Source: Erythrobacter sp. JK5
Lineage (GTDB): Bacteria > Pseudomonadota > Alphaproteobacteria > Sphingomonadales > Sphingomonadaceae
Direction: 5' to 3'
Assembly: GCF_018205975.1 (NCBI RefSeq)
Contig: NZ_CP073577.1
Location: 868,001 to 932,000 of the forward strand
DNA length: 64,000 nt
Shown here piece by piece: positions 29,882-40,481 of the stretch. How positions within the stretch are numbered: position 1 is the first letter of the stretch; every line of letters begins with the position of its first letter. The notes under the pieces were generated by a model. That model did no database searches, had not been told where the DNA came from, and saw only the letters and a list, made by a program, of their open reading frames with translations. A program made the translations under genes and the position numbers.

Positions 29882-30066
29882 ACGGCGGCACCATAGCTTT
29901 GATGATCGCCGGACTGGTCGGCTTTGCCGGCGGCGCGATGATCGCCGCCACCGGCAGCCGCGAAGTCGGAATCGCGATGATGGTGATCGGACTGGTCATG
30001 CAGGTGCTGACACTGCGCCAGCTCAAGGCCGCGAAGAAAAAGGAAAGCAGCGATGCTCGCGGATAA
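29878..30066 (+). CDS. Small membrane protein (62 residues) inside the nuo operon
   Basis: 62 residues from GTG 29878, overlapping the preceding 50-codon gene as GTGA. Two membrane helices are predicted by eye ([20 protein letters not shown] and [17 protein letters not shown]), followed by a basic tail [12 protein letters not shown], which suggests a cytoplasmic C-terminus. It overlaps the start of nuoF by 14 bases. Coding is supported by the coupled overlaps at both ends. Function unknown. Confidence 0.6.
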   Translation: MNGGTIALMIAGLVGFAGGAMIAATGSREVGIAMMVIGLVMQVLTLRQLKAAKKKESSDARG

Positions 30067-31345
30067 GGACCGCATCTTCACCAATGTCTACGGCTTCCAG
30101 GACTGGGGCCTGAAGGCAGCGCAGGCACGCGGCGATTGGGACGATACCAAGGCGCTGATCGCGCGTGGGCAGGATTCGATCATCGACGAGATGAAGGCAT
30201 CGGGCCTGCGCGGGCGGGGTGGGGCAGGCTTCCCCACCGGTCTCAAATGGTCGTTCATGCCCAAGGAAAGCAGGGATGGTCGCCCGAGCTTCCTCGTCAT
30301 CAATGCCGACGAATCCGAGCCCGGATCGTGCAAGGACCGCGAGATCATCCGCCACGATCCGCACAAGCTGATCGAAGGCGCATTGGTCGCCGGTTTCGCG
30401 ATGCGCGCGCGTGCGGCCTACATCTACATTCGCGGCGAATATATCCGCGAGGCCGAGACGCTTCAGGCGGCGATCGACGAGGCCTACGATGCCGGTCTGA
30501 TCGGCAAGAATGCCAGCGGTTCGGGCTACGATTTCGACGTGTTCATGCACCGCGGTGCGGGTGCCTATATCTGCGGCGAAGAGACCGCGATGATCGAAAG
30601 CCTCGAAGGCAAGAAGGGCCAGCCGCGTCTCAAGCCGCCATTCCCGGCGGGCGCGGGTCTCTATGGCTGCCCGACCACGGTCAACAACGTGGAATCGATC
30701 GCGGTGGTCCCCACGATCCTGCGGCGCGGCGGTAGCTGGTTCGCCAGCTTCGGGCGCGAGAACAACGCCGGGACAAAGCTGTTCCAGATCAGCGGCCATG
30801 TCGAACAGCCCTGCGTGGTCGAGGAAGCGATGAGCATCCCTTTCCGCGAGCTGATCGAGAAGCATTGCGGCGGCATTCGCGGCGGGTGGGACAATCTGTT
30901 GGCAGTAATCCCCGGCGGTTCCTCGGTCCCGCTGGTCCCGGCCGAGCAGATCATGGATGCGCCGATGGATTTCGACGGGCTGAAAGAGCTCGGCTCGGGC
31001 CTCGGCACGGCAGCGGTGATCGTGATGGACAAGTCCACCGATATCGTCCGCGCGATTAGCCGCATCAGCTATTTCTACAAGCACGAATCCTGCGGCCAGT
31101 GCACGCCCTGCCGCGAAGGCACCGGGTGGATGTGGCGCGTGATGGAGCGCTTGCGTACTGGTGATGCCGCGATCGAGGAAATCGACATGCTGCACGAGGT
31201 AACCAAGCAGGTCGAAGGCCACACGATCTGCGCACTCGGCGACGCGGCGGCATGGCCGATCCAGGGTCTGATCCGCCACTTCCGTCCCGAGTTGGAAAAG
31301 CGCATCCACGAGCACAACGCCCAATTCGCGGAGGCGGCGGAGTGA
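30053..31345 (+). CDS. nuoF: NADH-quinone oxidoreductase subunit F
   Basis: 430 residues, the subunit that binds NADH, FMN and cluster N3. The nucleotide/FMN site shows [16 protein letters not shown] (51-66) and the glycine-rich [16 protein letters not shown]. The [4Fe-4S] ligands are Cys347, Cys350, Cys353 in [12 protein letters not shown] and Cys393 in TICALGD. The ATG at 30053 has AAGGAAAG upstream. It ends just before a palindromic repeat and a small secreted-protein gene that separate it from nuoG. Confidence 0.97.
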   Translation: MLADKDRIFTNVYGFQDWGLKAAQARGDWDDTKALIARGQDSIIDEMKASGLRGRGGAGFPTGLKWSFMPKESRDGRPSFLVINADESEPGSCKDREIIRHDPHKLIEGALVAGFAMRARAAYIYIRGEYIREAETLQAAIDEAYDAGLIGKNASGSGYDFDVFMHRGAGAYICGEETAMIESLEGKKGQPRLKPPFPAGAGLYGCPTTVNNVESIAVVPTILRRGGSWFASFGRENNAGTKLFQISGHVEQPCVVEEAMSIPFRELIEKHCGGIRGGWDNLLAVIPGGSSVPLVPAEQIMDAPMDFDGLKELGSGLGTAAVIVMDKSTDIVRAISRISYFYKHESCGQCTPCREGTGWMWRVMERLRTGDAAIEEIDMLHEVTKQVEGHTICALGDAAAWPIQGLIRHFRPELEKRIHEHNAQFAEAAE

Positions 31346-31364
31346 TGCGCGGCGCTACTTTTCA

Positions 31365-31451
31365 TCGTCATTGCGAGGAGCGAAGCGACGCGGCAATCCA
31401 GAGCCGCCGCGCGATACGCTCTGGATTGCTTCGCTACGCTCGCAATGACGA
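31365..31451. repeat. Long palindromic repeat in the nuoF-nuoG gap
   Basis: An 87-base imperfect palindrome. TCGTCATTGCGAG (31365-31377) pairs with CTCGCAATGACGA (31439-31451), and GCAATCCAGAGC (31393-31404) pairs with GCTCTGGATTGC (31418-31429). The arms resemble a dispersed alphaproteobacterial repeat (GTCATTGCGAGC…GCAATCCAGAGC). In mRNA it would form a strong hairpin inside the operon. Confidence 0.8.
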
Positions 31452-31472
31452 GAGAATGATGGAGGCTGCGGA

Positions 31473-31847
31473 ATGAGAACGCTGCCCGCCTTTGTAATTC
31501 TAGCCAGTATGGTTTCTGTTCCAGCGTCGGCTTGCATATCCGCAACCCCAACGGTCGAGGCTTGGGGGCGCTGCGCTTATCAGGTTGCGTACAAGACCTC
31601 CGATCATCGGTTCATGCTCAGCATGGCGGATGCAGTCAAAAGGGGAAAGAAGCTCAAACCGGCGTCGATGCCGCGTTGGCGCGAGATCGAAAGCCGGATT
31701 GTTGCACGTTGCGGTGCCTACGAGGACGTGGCCAAAGTCGACAGCAAGATTTTCGCAGACGAGACGCAGATGTTCGTTCCAAAAGACCAATTTGAAGCGA
31801 TTAGAAATACCTACGAGATCGACAGGTTGGTGAAAGCAGATGCCTAA
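31473..31847 (+). CDS. Small secreted protein between nuoF and nuoG
   Basis: 124 residues with a Sec signal MRTLPAFVILASMVSVPASA. The mature part has cysteines in ACISATP, GRCAYQ and ARCGAYED and no recognised domain. ATGGAGGC lies just upstream of the ATG. Its end overlaps nuoG by eight bases, so it is translated with the operon. Like the ORFs at 28609 and 35001, it is less GC-rich than the nuo genes, suggesting a separate origin. Confidence 0.65.
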   Translation: MRTLPAFVILASMVSVPASACISATPTVEAWGRCAYQVAYKTSDHRFMLSMADAVKRGKKLKPASMPRWREIESRIVARCGAYEDVAKVDSKIFADETQMFVPKDQFEAIRNTYEIDRLVKADA

Positions 31848-33857
31848 AGTCACCGTAGACGGCGAAGAGATCGAGGTCCCGGCAGGCGCGACTGTGCTGC
31901 AGGCGTGCGAGCTTGCGGGCAAGGAAATCCCGCGCTTCTGCTATCATGAACGGCTGAGCATTGCAGGCAATTGCCGCATGTGCCTGGTCGAAGTGAAGCC
32001 CGGCCCGCCCAAGCCGCAGGCCTCCTGCGCGCTGCCCGCCGCCGATAACCAGGAAATCCGCACCGACACGCCGATGGTCAAGAAGGCGCGCGAGGGGGTG
32101 ATGGAGTTCCTGCTCATCAACCACCCGCTCGACTGCCCGATCTGCGACCAGGGCGGCGAATGCGACCTGCAGGACCAGGCGGTGGCCTATGGGCGCGGCG
32201 GTTCGCGTTACGAGCGCGAGAACAAGCGCGCGGTGACCGAGAAGTATATGGGCCCGCTGATCAAGACGATCATGACCCGCTGCATCCACTGCACCCGCTG
32301 CGTCCGCTTCTCCGAGGAGATCGCGGGCGTGGACGAGATCGGCGCGCTCTATCGCGGCGAGGACATGCAGATCACGACCTATCTGGAGCAGGCGGCGTCG
32401 CATGAACTCAGCGCCAACGTGATCGACCTGTGCCCGGTCGGCGCTTTGACGTCACGCCCCTACGCCTTCGAGGCGCGCCCGTGGGAGCTGAAGCGCACGC
32501 TCAGCATCGATGTGTCGGACGCGGTTGGCGCCAATATCTCGCTGCATTCCAAGGGCCGCGAAGTCATGCGCGCACTCCCGCGCATCAATGACGACGTCAA
32601 CGAGGAATGGCTCAGCGACAAGGGTCGCTACCAGGTCGACGGCCTGACCAAGCGGCGGCTCGACAAGGTGTTCGTGCGCAAGGGCGGGAAGCTGCAGGCA
32701 TCGAACTGGAACGAAGCCTTTGACGCCATTTCGTCGCATCTTGGCTCCAAGAAATCGTCCATCGCGGCTGTCGCAGGCGACATGCTCGATTGCGAGACGA
32801 TGTTTGCCGCCAAGACCCTGCTGAAGGCATGCGGCAGCGACCTCGTCGAAGCGCGGCAGACCGGCATGACTTACGACGTGTCGAACCTCGCGGCGGTGAA
32901 CTTCAACTCGACGCTGGCGGGGATCGAGACCGCCGATTGCATTCTGATCGTCGGCAGCCACGTTCGCTGGGAAGCCGCGCTCGTCAATGCGCGCCTGCGC
33001 AAGGCGGCGAAGAACGGCGCGAAGGTCTATGTGATCGGCCCGGCATGGGAGACGACCTACCCGGCGACCTTCCTCGGCGAAGACCTCAAGGTTTTGAACC
33101 GCGTGCCCAAGGACTTCGGCGACGCGATGAAGGCGGCCGAGCGTCCGGCGGTGATCCTTGGCGGCGCGGCCTTGGCGCAGGGCGCGCTCGGCGCGGCGCT
33201 CAAGCTGGTCGACAAGTTCGGCCTCGTGAAGGATGGGTGGAACGGCTTCAACGTGCTGCACATGAGCGCGGCGCGGATGGGCTCGCTGATGCTCGATTTC
33301 ACTGTCGAAGGCGGCATGGCCGACCTCGCAGCGGCTAGCCCAAGGTGCTGCTCAGCCTCGGCGCGGACGAGATGGATTACGAACCCTTCGCCGACAGCCT
33401 CAAGGTCTATATCGGCCACCACGGCGACACAGGCGCCCATGCGGCGGACGTGATCCTGCCGGCGGCGAGCTATGCCGAGAAGGACGGGACCTACGTCAAC
33501 ACCGAAGGCCGGGTGCAGTTTGCGGAGAAAGCGGTGTTCGCACCGGGTGACGCGCGCGAAGACTGGACGATCCTACGCGCGCTGGCCGATGCGCTGGGCG
33601 TGAGCGTCGGGTTCGACAGCTTTGGCGAGTTGCAGAGCAAGATGATCGTAGAAGTCCCTGCGCTGGGTGAGGAAGGCCTGGCAGATTACGGAGCGCTGCC
33701 CAAGGCGGACAGCGGCGCAAAGTTCGAAGGCGCGATCAGCGCCTACCCGATCGCCGATTTCTACCTCACCAACCCGATCGCCCGTGCGAGCGCGGTGATG
33801 CAGCAATGCTCGGCCGAGCTGCTGCACGCCGACGAGATCAAGGAGGCGGCGGAGTGA
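31840..33857 (+). CDS. nuoG: NADH-quinone oxidoreductase subunit G, frameshifted
   Basis: The large iron-sulfur subunit of the NADH module. The N-terminal [2Fe-2S] ferredoxin domain has CYHERLSIAGNCRMC. It is followed by the His-coordinated region HPLDCPICDQGGECDLQD, the [4Fe-4S] site CIHCTRCVRFSEE and VIDLCPVGAL, then a molybdopterin-oxidoreductase-like body. The frame breaks at CCC 33339-33341: adding one C joins AAASP to KVLLSLGADEMDYEP and gives 672 residues, a normal length. Loss of nuoG in an intact 14-gene operon is unlikely, so I consider this a sequencing error. It ends 100 bases before nuoH. Confidence 0.93.
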
Positions 33858-33876
33858 TTTCGATGCCCTGCACAAT

Positions 33877-33938
33877 TTCCTGCGAACGCAGGAATCCAGC
33901 TTCCAACCTCGCAGCTAGGCTCCTGCTTTCGCAGGAGC
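33877..33938. repeat. Two related hairpins between nuoG and nuoH
   Basis: TTCCTGCG-AA-CGCAGGAA (33877-33894) and CTCCTGC-TTTC-GCAGGAG (33920-33937) share the CCTGC/GCAGG stem core and are 25 bases apart. They look like a REP-type doublet; in the transcript they would form back-to-back stem-loops. Confidence 0.7.
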
Positions 33939-33957
33939 TCACAAAGGGGAATTGCGA

Positions 33958-35004
33958 GTGACCGAATTCTTCCAATCCTTCGGCATGCCCTACGAATGGG
34001 CTTGGACCGTCGCGACGCTGACCGGGATTATCGTGATCTCGCTGCTGGTCATGTTCGCCGTCGCGATGGTGATCTATGTCGACCGCAAGGTGCTGGGCGC
34101 GATCATGTTGCGGCGCGGGCCGAACGTGGTCGGGCCGTTCGGGCTGCTCCAGTCGTTTGCGGACGGGCTCAAGGTGTTCCTGCAGGAAACCATCATCCCG
34201 AGCGCAGCGAACAAGGGCATCTTCCTGCTCGCGCCGATCATCACTTTCACCGTCGCGCTCGCCGCTTGGGCGGTGATCCCGTTCGATGCAGGCATGGTGC
34301 TGGCCGACATCAATGTCGGGCTGCTCTACATCCTCGCGATCTCCTCGCTCGGCGTTTACGGCGTGGTGATGAGCGGGTGGGCGTCGAACTCGAAATATCC
34401 GTTCTTCTCCGCCATGCGCGCCGCCGCGCAGATGATCTCCTACGAGGTCTCGATCGGCTTTGTGCTGGTTTGCGTCGTGCTGTTTGTCGGCTCGTTCAAC
34501 ATGAGCGAGATCGTGATGAGCCAGAAGGGCTTCGGCCTCGGCATCGTCAACGCGCATTTCGTGCACCCGCTGTTGTTCCCGATGTTCGTGGTGTTCTTCA
34601 TCAGCGCGCTGGCCGAAACCGCGCGCGCGCCGTTCGACCTGACCGAGGCCGAATCCGAGCTCGTCGCCGGGTACCAGACCGAATATTCGAGCATGGCCTT
34701 CGCGCTGTTCTGGCTCGGCGAATACGCCAATATCCTGCTGATGTGCTCGCTGTGCACGCTGCTGTTCATGGGCGGATGGCTGCCCCCGATCGAGTGGGCG
34801 CCGCTGTATTATGTGCCTGGGATCGTGTGGTTCCTGCTCAAGACGTTTTTCTTCTTCTTCCTGTTCAGCTGGATATGGGCGACCGTCCCGCGGTACCGCT
34901 ATGACCAGCTGATGCGGTTGGGCTGGAAAGTGTTCCTGCCGATGAGCCTTCTCTTCGTTGCGCTGATCAGCGGCTACCTGATGGCTACGGGGCATTTCGG
35001 ATGA
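33958..35004 (+). CDS. nuoH: NADH-quinone oxidoreductase subunit H
   Basis: 348 residues from GTG 33958, chosen because AGGGGA lies about nine bases upstream; a TTG at 33952 would be too close. This is the membrane subunit that lines the ubiquinone channel. About eight helices and the conserved charged loops are visible: [20 protein letters not shown] near helix 1-2 and [20 protein letters not shown], the quinone-channel loop. A four-base overlap with the following small ORF couples them. Confidence 0.96.
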   Translation: MTEFFQSFGMPYEWAWTVATLTGIIVISLLVMFAVAMVIYVDRKVLGAIMLRRGPNVVGPFGLLQSFADGLKVFLQETIIPSAANKGIFLLAPIITFTVALAAWAVIPFDAGMVLADINVGLLYILAISSLGVYGVVMSGWASNSKYPFFSAMRAAAQMISYEVSIGFVLVCVVLFVGSFNMSEIVMSQKGFGLGIVNAHFVHPLLFPMFVVFFISALAETARAPFDLTEAESELVAGYQTEYSSMAFALFWLGEYANILLMCSLCTLLFMGGWLPPIEWAPLYYVPGIVWFLLKTFFFFFLFSWIWATVPRYRYDQLMRLGWKVFLPMSLLFVALISGYLMATGHFG

Positions 35005-35378
35005 TTGGCATCTCAATTCTCGCCTCGGCTGCCATTCTTTTGCAATGTAGCGGAACAGAGACATCGGGCGCTTTGCAGGATGAGCGTGAAGTCTCTTTTG
35101 CTCTTAGCGCAAAAGATCAGAAGTTCGCGGGAAAGGGCGGTCCTTTTGCAGGAACGATAGGGCAAAGGAGCCACCAACAGTCAAACGGGAACATGCTGGT
35201 CTTGGCTGACTATGCAGATATGCCCACTGCTCAACTTCAGCTCACTTTGGACTCTGATTGGTCGAAGGTCACTTGGATGCTGATCGACTATCGAGGAAGG
35301 AACGGCGAAGGTGTTGTTGCATCTCAAGGGCATGCCACTTGTGTGAATTCGAATAACGGGAAGGCCGATCAGGCATGA
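35001..35378 (+). CDS. Small putative secreted protein between nuoH and nuoI
   Basis: 125 residues. The N-terminus [16 protein letters not shown] is hydrophobic and could be a signal or anchor; it is not a classical lipobox. The rest is hydrophilic ([35 protein letters not shown]) without a recognised family. The start overlaps the nuoH stop and the end overlaps the nuoI start, by four bases each. Codon use is clearly more A/T-rich than in nuoH or nuoI, which suggests later acquisition. Confidence 0.55.
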   Translation: MIGISILASAAILLQCSGTETSGALQDEREVSFALSAKDQKFAGKGGPFAGTIGQRSHQQSNGNMLVLADYADMPTAQLQLTLDSDWSKVTWMLIDYRGRNGEGVVASQGHATCVNSNNGKADQA

Positions 35379-35863
35379 CCACCGCAACCCAGCTCCTCAA
35401 ATCGTTCACCCTGTGGGAATTCCTCAAGGCGCACGCCAAGACCTTGAAGTATTTCTTCAAGCCCAAGGTGACGATCAACTACCCGTTCGAGAAGAACGCT
35501 CTGAGCCCGCGCTTTCGCGGGGAGCATGCGCTGCGTCGCTATCCCAATGGCGAAGAGCGCTGCATCGCCTGCAAGCTGTGCGAAGCCGTCTGCCCCGCGC
35601 AGGCGATCACGATCGAGAGCGAACCGCGCGAAGACGGCAGCCGCCGCACCACGCGTTACGACATCGACATGACGAAGTGCATCTATTGCGGCTTCTGCCA
35701 GGAGGCCTGCCCGGTCGATGCGATCGTCGAGGGACCGAACTTCGAATACGCCACCGAAACCCGCGAGGAGCTGCTCTATGACAAGGCCAAACTGCTCGCG
35801 AATGGTGACAAATGGGAACGGGCCATCGCGGCCAATCTTGAAGCCGATGCGCCCTATCGCTAG
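35375..35863 (+). CDS. nuoI: NADH-quinone oxidoreductase subunit I
   Basis: 162 residues, an 8-iron ferredoxin-like subunit carrying clusters N6a and N6b. The two sets of ligands are Cys63, 66, 69, 73 ([12 protein letters not shown]) and Cys102, 105, 108, 112 ([12 protein letters not shown]). The N-terminal amphipathic helix ([18 protein letters not shown]) docks on NuoH. Length and spacing are standard. It is followed by a palindromic repeat rather than directly by nuoJ. Confidence 0.97.
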   Translation: MTTATQLLKSFTLWEFLKAHAKTLKYFFKPKVTINYPFEKNALSPRFRGEHALRRYPNGEERCIACKLCEAVCPAQAITIESEPREDGSRRTTRYDIDMTKCIYCGFCQEACPVDAIVEGPNFEYATETREELLYDKAKLLANGDKWERAIAANLEADAPYR

Positions 35864-35906
35864 GGGCGTGCGCAAGACGCAACAGGGGTACTCACGAGTC
35901 TTTCAT

Positions 35907-35988
35907 CGTCATCCCGGCGCAGGCCGGGATCCAGCTAACCAGGGATCACATTGCCGCTTTCTGGACCCCGGCCTTCGCCGGGGTGACG
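35907..35988. repeat. Palindromic repeat of the CGTCATCCCGGC type between nuoI and nuoJ
   Basis: The left arm CGTCATCCCGGC-GCAGGCCGGGAT and the right arm ACCCCGGCCTTCGCCGGGGT-GACG form an 82-base imperfect palindrome in which each arm is itself a hairpin. This is a widespread dispersed repeat form in alphaproteobacteria. It fills the only large gap in the distal half of the operon. Confidence 0.8.
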
Positions 35989-36007
35989 GGACCGGCCAAG
36001 ACACACC

Positions 36008-36631
36008 ATGATACAGGCCATCGCCTTCTACCTTTTTGCAGGCCTCGTGATCGCCAGCGCGGTCATGGTCATCATGTCGCGCAACCCAGTGCACTCGGTG
36101 CTGTGGCTGATCCTGGCCTTCTTCAACGCGGCCGGGCTGATGGTGCTGGTTGGCGCAGAGTTCATCGCGATGCTGCTGGTGATCGTCTATGTCGGCGCGG
36201 TCGCGGTGCTGTTCCTGTTCGTGGTGATGATGCTCGATATCGACTTCGCCGCGATGCGCGCGGGGTTCGTGAAGAACTTTCCGTTGGGACTGGCTGTCGC
36301 AGCGATCCTGCTCGCCGAGCTGATGCTCGGTATCGGAGCTTACAGCGCGGGCGGACTGGAGCTGGGCTCCGCCGACAGCGTGGCGGTGCAAGGTCCGGGT
36401 GAAAGCAATATCGAGGCCATCGGGCGGTTGCTCTACGGCCCCTACATCTTCCTGTTCGAAGTCGCCGGGATCATCCTGCTGGTGGCGATGATCGGCGCGA
36501 TCGTGCTGACCCACCGCGAACCCAAGCAGGGTGCCCGCGCGCGGCAGGATATCGGCAAGCAGATCAGCCGCCGCCCCGAAGATGCCACCGTCATGAAGAA
36601 GCCGGAAATCGGGCAGGGGGTCGAGCTGTGA
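36008..36631 (+). CDS. nuoJ: NADH-quinone oxidoreductase subunit J
   Basis: 207 residues with five hydrophobic helices. Conserved features are [20 protein letters not shown] after helix 1 and the pi-bulge helix region [20 protein letters not shown] of complex I subunit 6. The C-terminal cytoplasmic tail after [13 protein letters not shown] is polar. No strong ribosome-binding site precedes the ATG, which follows the palindromic repeat by 19 bases. The end overlaps nuoK by four bases. Confidence 0.95.
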   Translation: MIQAIAFYLFAGLVIASAVMVIMSRNPVHSVLWLILAFFNAAGLMVLVGAEFIAMLLVIVYVGAVAVLFLFVVMMLDIDFAAMRAGFVKNFPLGLAVAAILLAELMLGIGAYSAGGLELGSADSVAVQGPGESNIEAIGRLLYGPYIFLFEVAGIILLVAMIGAIVLTHREPKQGARARQDIGKQISRRPEDATVMKKPEIGQGVEL

Positions 36632-36933
36632 TCGGGATCGAGCACTACCTCGTCGTCGGCGCGATCCTGTTCGTGCTCGGCGTGCTGGGCATCTTCATCA
36701 ACCGCAAGAACGTGATCGTGATCCTGATGTCGGTCGAGCTGATCTTGCTCGCGGTGAACATCAATCTCGTCGCGTTCAGCGCCTTCATGGACAATCTGAT
36801 CGGTCAGGTGTTCGCGATGCTGGTTCTGACCGTCGCCGCAGCCGAAGCTGCCATCGGGCTGGCGATCCTTGTCATCTATTATCGCGGGCGCGGAACCATC
36901 GCGGTCGACGATGTGAACCGGATGAAGGGATAA
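36628..36933 (+). CDS. nuoK: NADH-quinone oxidoreductase subunit K
   Basis: 101 residues, three membrane helices, the smallest proton-pathway subunit (ND4L type). The conserved glutamates sit in [12 protein letters not shown] and [13 protein letters not shown]. It starts with GTG at 36628 overlapping the nuoJ stop and lies six bases before nuoL. Length is exactly the family norm. Confidence 0.96.
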   Translation: MIGIEHYLVVGAILFVLGVLGIFINRKNVIVILMSVELILLAVNINLVAFSAFMDNLIGQVFAMLVLTVAAAEAAIGLAILVIYYRGRGTIAVDDVNRMKG

Positions 36934-36939
36934 GCACCG

Positions 36940-38934
36940 GTGCAGACCCAAATCCTCCTCATCGTCTTCCTGCCGCTCATCGCCTCGATCGTCGCAGGGC
37001 TGGGCAACCGGATGCTCGGCAATGTCGCGGCCAAGTCGATCACGACCGGCGCGCTGTTCGTTTCCGCGATCCTCAGCTGGCCGATCTTCCTCGGGTTCCT
37101 GGGCGGGACCCAGGCGGCCGAAGTGGTGCCGGTGCTCGAATGGGTGAAGTCGGGCACGCTGACTTTCGACTGGGCGCTGCGCGTGGATGCGCTCACCGCC
37201 GTGATGCTGGTCGTCATCAACACCGTCTCGGCGCTCGTGCACCTCTATTCGTGGGGATACATGGAGGAAGACCCGGATCAACCGCGCTTCTTCTCCTACC
37301 TCTCGCTGTTCACCTTCGCGATGCTGATGCTGGTGACCGCCGACAACCTCGTCCAGATGTTCTTCGGATGGGAAGGTGTGGGCCTCGCGAGCTACCTGCT
37401 GATCGGCTTCTGGTTCAAGAAGCCGAGCGCCGGGGCTGCCGCGATCAAGGCTTTCGTGGTCAACCGAGTGGGCGATCTCGGCTTCATGCTCGGTATTTTC
37501 GGCACCTATCTGGTATTCCAGACGACCTCGATCACCGAAATCCTCGAAGCCGCGCCTGCCATGTCGGGCGCGACCATCGGGTTCCTCGGCGTGCGCCTCT
37601 ACACGATGGATATCCTGTGCATCCTGCTGTTCATCGGCGCGATGGGGAAATCGGCGCAGCTGTTCCTGCACACCTGGCTGCCCGATGCGATGGAAGGGCC
37701 GACGCCGGTTTCCGCGCTGATCCACGCAGCGACGATGGTGACCGCAGGCGTGTTCATGGTCTGCCGCCTTTCCCCGATGTTCGAAACCGCGCCGACCGCT
37801 CTGGCGATTGTGACGGTCATCGGAGCGGCCACCTGCTTCTTCGCCGCGACCATCGGCACGACGCAATGGGACATCAAGCGGGTGATCGCCTATTCGACCT
37901 GCTCGCAGCTGGGCTATATGTTCTTCGCCGCTGGTGTCGGTGCCTATGGCGTTGCGATGTTCCATCTGTTTACGCATGCATTCTTTAAGGCGCTGCTGTT
38001 CCTTGGTGCAGGCTCGGTCATCCACGCGATGCACCACGAGCAGGACATGCGGTATTACGGTGGCCTGCGTAAGCAGATTCCCTTCACCTTCTACGCCATG
38101 CTGGCGGGTACACTCGCGATCACCGGGCTGGGCGTTTATCACCTCGGCGTCGGTTTTGCGGGTTTCTGGTCGAAGGATGCTGTGCTCGAGGTCGCGTTTG
38201 CGCGCGGCACCGACATCTCGGTCATGTCGTTCTGGCTTGGCGTTACCGCCGCTCTGCTCACGAGCTTCTACAGCTGGCGGCTGATGTTCCTTACCTTCTG
38301 GGGCAAACCGCGCTGGATCGAGAGCGAGCATATCCAGCATTCGGTCCACAAGACGCCCGAAGAAGCGGGTGCGGACACGACCGGCGGCTACCACCCGCAC
38401 GAAAGCCCATACTCGATGCTGGTCCCGCTCGCCCTGCTGGCGGTTGGCGCTGTCGCCGCCGGGCAGGTCTTCGCACCCAGCTTCCTCGACGATGCGGCAT
38501 TCTGGGCCGGTTCGATTTTCTACAACGAGAACCTGATCCACGCGATGCATGCCGTGCCGTATTGGGTGAAGTACTCGGCGTTTGTGGTGATGATCCTCGG
38601 CTTCGCAGGCGCCTATTATGCCTATATCGCCAAGCCCGAGATCCCCGCGAAGTTCGTCGCGACCTTCCCGTGGCTGCACAAGTTCGTCTTCAACAAGTGG
38701 TACTTCGACGAACTCTACGACGCGATCTTCGTGAAGCCCGCATTCTGGATCGGTCGCCAGTTCTGGAAGCTCGGCGATATCGGCACGATCGATCGCTTCG
38801 GGCCCAACGGCGTCGCCTGGGCAGTGCAGCGTGGCTCGGTCGCGGCCAAGTCGATCCAGTCGGGCTATCTCTACACCTATGCGCTGATCATGCTGCTTGG
38901 GCTGATCGCCGCCGTCACCTACGTGCTGTTGTAG
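36940..38934 (+). CDS. nuoL: NADH-quinone oxidoreductase subunit L
   Basis: 664 residues, the distal antiporter-like subunit of the proton-pumping arm. Conserved pieces are [18 protein letters not shown] with the key glutamate, [20 protein letters not shown], the broken-helix lysine region, and the long C-terminal amphipathic helix ending in a last membrane segment. GTG at 36940 is the start. It belongs to nuoA-N and is followed 11 bases later by nuoM. Confidence 0.97.
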   Translation: MQTQILLIVFLPLIASIVAGLGNRMLGNVAAKSITTGALFVSAILSWPIFLGFLGGTQAAEVVPVLEWVKSGTLTFDWALRVDALTAVMLVVINTVSALVHLYSWGYMEEDPDQPRFFSYLSLFTFAMLMLVTADNLVQMFFGWEGVGLASYLLIGFWFKKPSAGAAAIKAFVVNRVGDLGFMLGIFGTYLVFQTTSITEILEAAPAMSGATIGFLGVRLYTMDILCILLFIGAMGKSAQLFLHTWLPDAMEGPTPVSALIHAATMVTAGVFMVCRLSPMFETAPTALAIVTVIGAATCFFAATIGTTQWDIKRVIAYSTCSQLGYMFFAAGVGAYGVAMFHLFTHAFFKALLFLGAGSVIHAMHHEQDMRYYGGLRKQIPFTFYAMLAGTLAITGLGVYHLGVGFAGFWSKDAVLEVAFARGTDISVMSFWLGVTAALLTSFYSWRLMFLTFWGKPRWIESEHIQHSVHKTPEEAGADTTGGYHPHESPYSMLVPLALLAVGAVAAGQVFAPSFLDDAAFWAGSIFYNENLIHAMHAVPYWVKYSAFVVMILGFAGAYYAYIAKPEIPAKFVATFPWLHKFVFNKWYFDELYDAIFVKPAFWIGRQFWKLGDIGTIDRFGPNGVAWAVQRGSVAAKSIQSGYLYTYALIMLLGLIAAVTYVLL

Positions 38935-38945
38935 GGGGCGGGGCA

Positions 38946-40481
38946 ATGGAAGGTCTTCCCATTCTTTCGGTCATGATGCTCGTTCCGCTGGCCGGTGCGC
39001 TGGCCTGCCTGTTCGCCGGGTCCGCCTCGCGCTGGATCGCGCTGGGCGCGACGCTGGTCACCTTCGTGCTCGGCTGCCTGCTGTGGGCGACTTACGAGAT
39101 CGGCGGGGCGCAGTGGCAGTTTACCGAGCGCGCCGAGCTGTTCGCGGGCTTCAGCTATGCGCTGGGGATCGACGGGATCGCGCTGATGCTGATCATGCTC
39201 AGCGTGTTCCTGATGCCGATCTGCATCCTGGCCAGCTGGACATCGATCACCAAGCGCGTGGGCGAATACATGGCGGCGTTCCTGTTCATGGAAACGCTGA
39301 TGATCGGCACCTTCGCCGCGCAGGACCTGTTCCTGTTCTATGTGTTCTTCGAGGCGGGCCTGATCCCGATGTACCTGATCATCGGCGTCTGGGGCGGCGA
39401 TAACCGGATCTACGCGAGCTACAAGTTCTTCCTCTATACGCTGCTCGGATCGGTGCTGATGCTGATCGCGATGTTCTGGATGGTGGCCGAAGCGGGCACG
39501 TCCGACATTCCGACGCTGATGCAGTACGATTTCCCGGCGGGCGCGCAGACATGGCTGTGGCTGGCCTTCTTCGCGAGTTTCGCCGTGAAGGTGCCGATGT
39601 GGCCGTTCCACACCTGGCTGCCCGATGCGCACGTCCAGGCGCCGACTGCGGGTTCGGTGATCCTTGCCGGGGTGCTGCTGAAGCTGGGCGGATACGGCTT
39701 CATCCGCTTCAGCCTGCCGATGTTCCCGGAAGCTTCCGCGCAGCTCGCATGGTTCGTCTTCGCGCTGTCGATGGTAGCGGTGGTCTACACCTCGCTGGTG
39801 GCGCTGGTTCAGCACGACATGAAGAAGCTGATCGCCTATTCGAGCGTGGCGCACATGGCGATCGTGACGGTCGGCCTGTTCGCGTTCAACATTCAGGGGC
39901 TAGAGGGCGCGATGATCGTGATGCTGTCGCACGGCCTCGTGTCGGGCGCATTGTTCCTGTGCGTCGGCGTGATCTACGACCGGCTGCACACCCGCGAGAT
40001 CGAGCGTTACGGCGGCCTGTCGATCAACATGCCGTATTACGCACTGTTCTTCATGCTGTTCACCATGGCGAGCATCGGCCTGCCGGGCACCAGCGGCTTC
40101 GTCGGCGAATTTCTGTCGCTGGCGGGCATCTACCAGGTCTCGACCTGGGTGGCGCTGATCTGCACCACCGGGATCATCCTGGGCGCGGCCTACATGCTCT
40201 ATCTCTATCGCCGGGTCGCGTTCGGCATTCAGAAGAACGAGGATGCCGCCGCCATGCCCGACATTTCACCGCGCGAATGGGCGATGATGGCTCCCATTGC
40301 TGCGGTGGTGCTGTGGATGGGTGTCTATCCCGAGAGCTTCCTGGCCCCGATGCGCGCCGACATCGCCGCGCTCGACGCGCGGATCGCTTCGGCTGCTCCG
40401 CCGAGCGACAGTCAGCTCGCGCAGGGCGAGCCGCGTGCCGAAGCGGCAAATTTCATTGACCATGCGGAGGGAGACCACTGA
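38946..40481 (+). CDS. nuoM: NADH-quinone oxidoreductase subunit M
   Basis: 511 residues from ATG 38946. It is an antiporter-like proton-pumping subunit with 14 helices. Motifs include [20 protein letters not shown] with the essential glutamate, [20 protein letters not shown] and the lysine in [15 protein letters not shown]. Its C-terminus carries a short polar extension ([16 protein letters not shown]). The stop codon overlaps the first base of the nuoN ATG. Confidence 0.97.
   Translation: MEGLPILSVMMLVPLAGALACLFAGSASRWIALGATLVTFVLGCLLWATYEIGGAQWQFTERAELFAGFSYALGIDGIALMLIMLSVFLMPICILASWTSITKRVGEYMAAFLFMETLMIGTFAAQDLFLFYVFFEAGLIPMYLIIGVWGGDNRIYASYKFFLYTLLGSVLMLIAMFWMVAEAGTSDIPTLMQYDFPAGAQTWLWLAFFASFAVKVPMWPFHTWLPDAHVQAPTAGSVILAGVLLKLGGYGFIRFSLPMFPEASAQLAWFVFALSMVAVVYTSLVALVQHDMKKLIAYSSVAHMAIVTVGLFAFNIQGLEGAMIVMLSHGLVSGALFLCVGVIYDRLHTREIERYGGLSINMPYYALFFMLFTMASIGLPGTSGFVGEFLSLAGIYQVSTWVALICTTGIILGAAYMLYLYRRVAFGIQKNEDAAAMPDISPREWAMMAPIAAVVLWMGVYPESFLAPMRADIAALDARIASAAPPSDSQLAQGEPRAEAANFIDHAEGDH

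Noticed and set aside
36442..38946. 834-codon minus-strand open frame opposite nuoJ-nuoL
   Set aside because: Shadow of nuo genes; His/Asp/Arg-rich translation typical of antisense to hydrophobic coding sequence.
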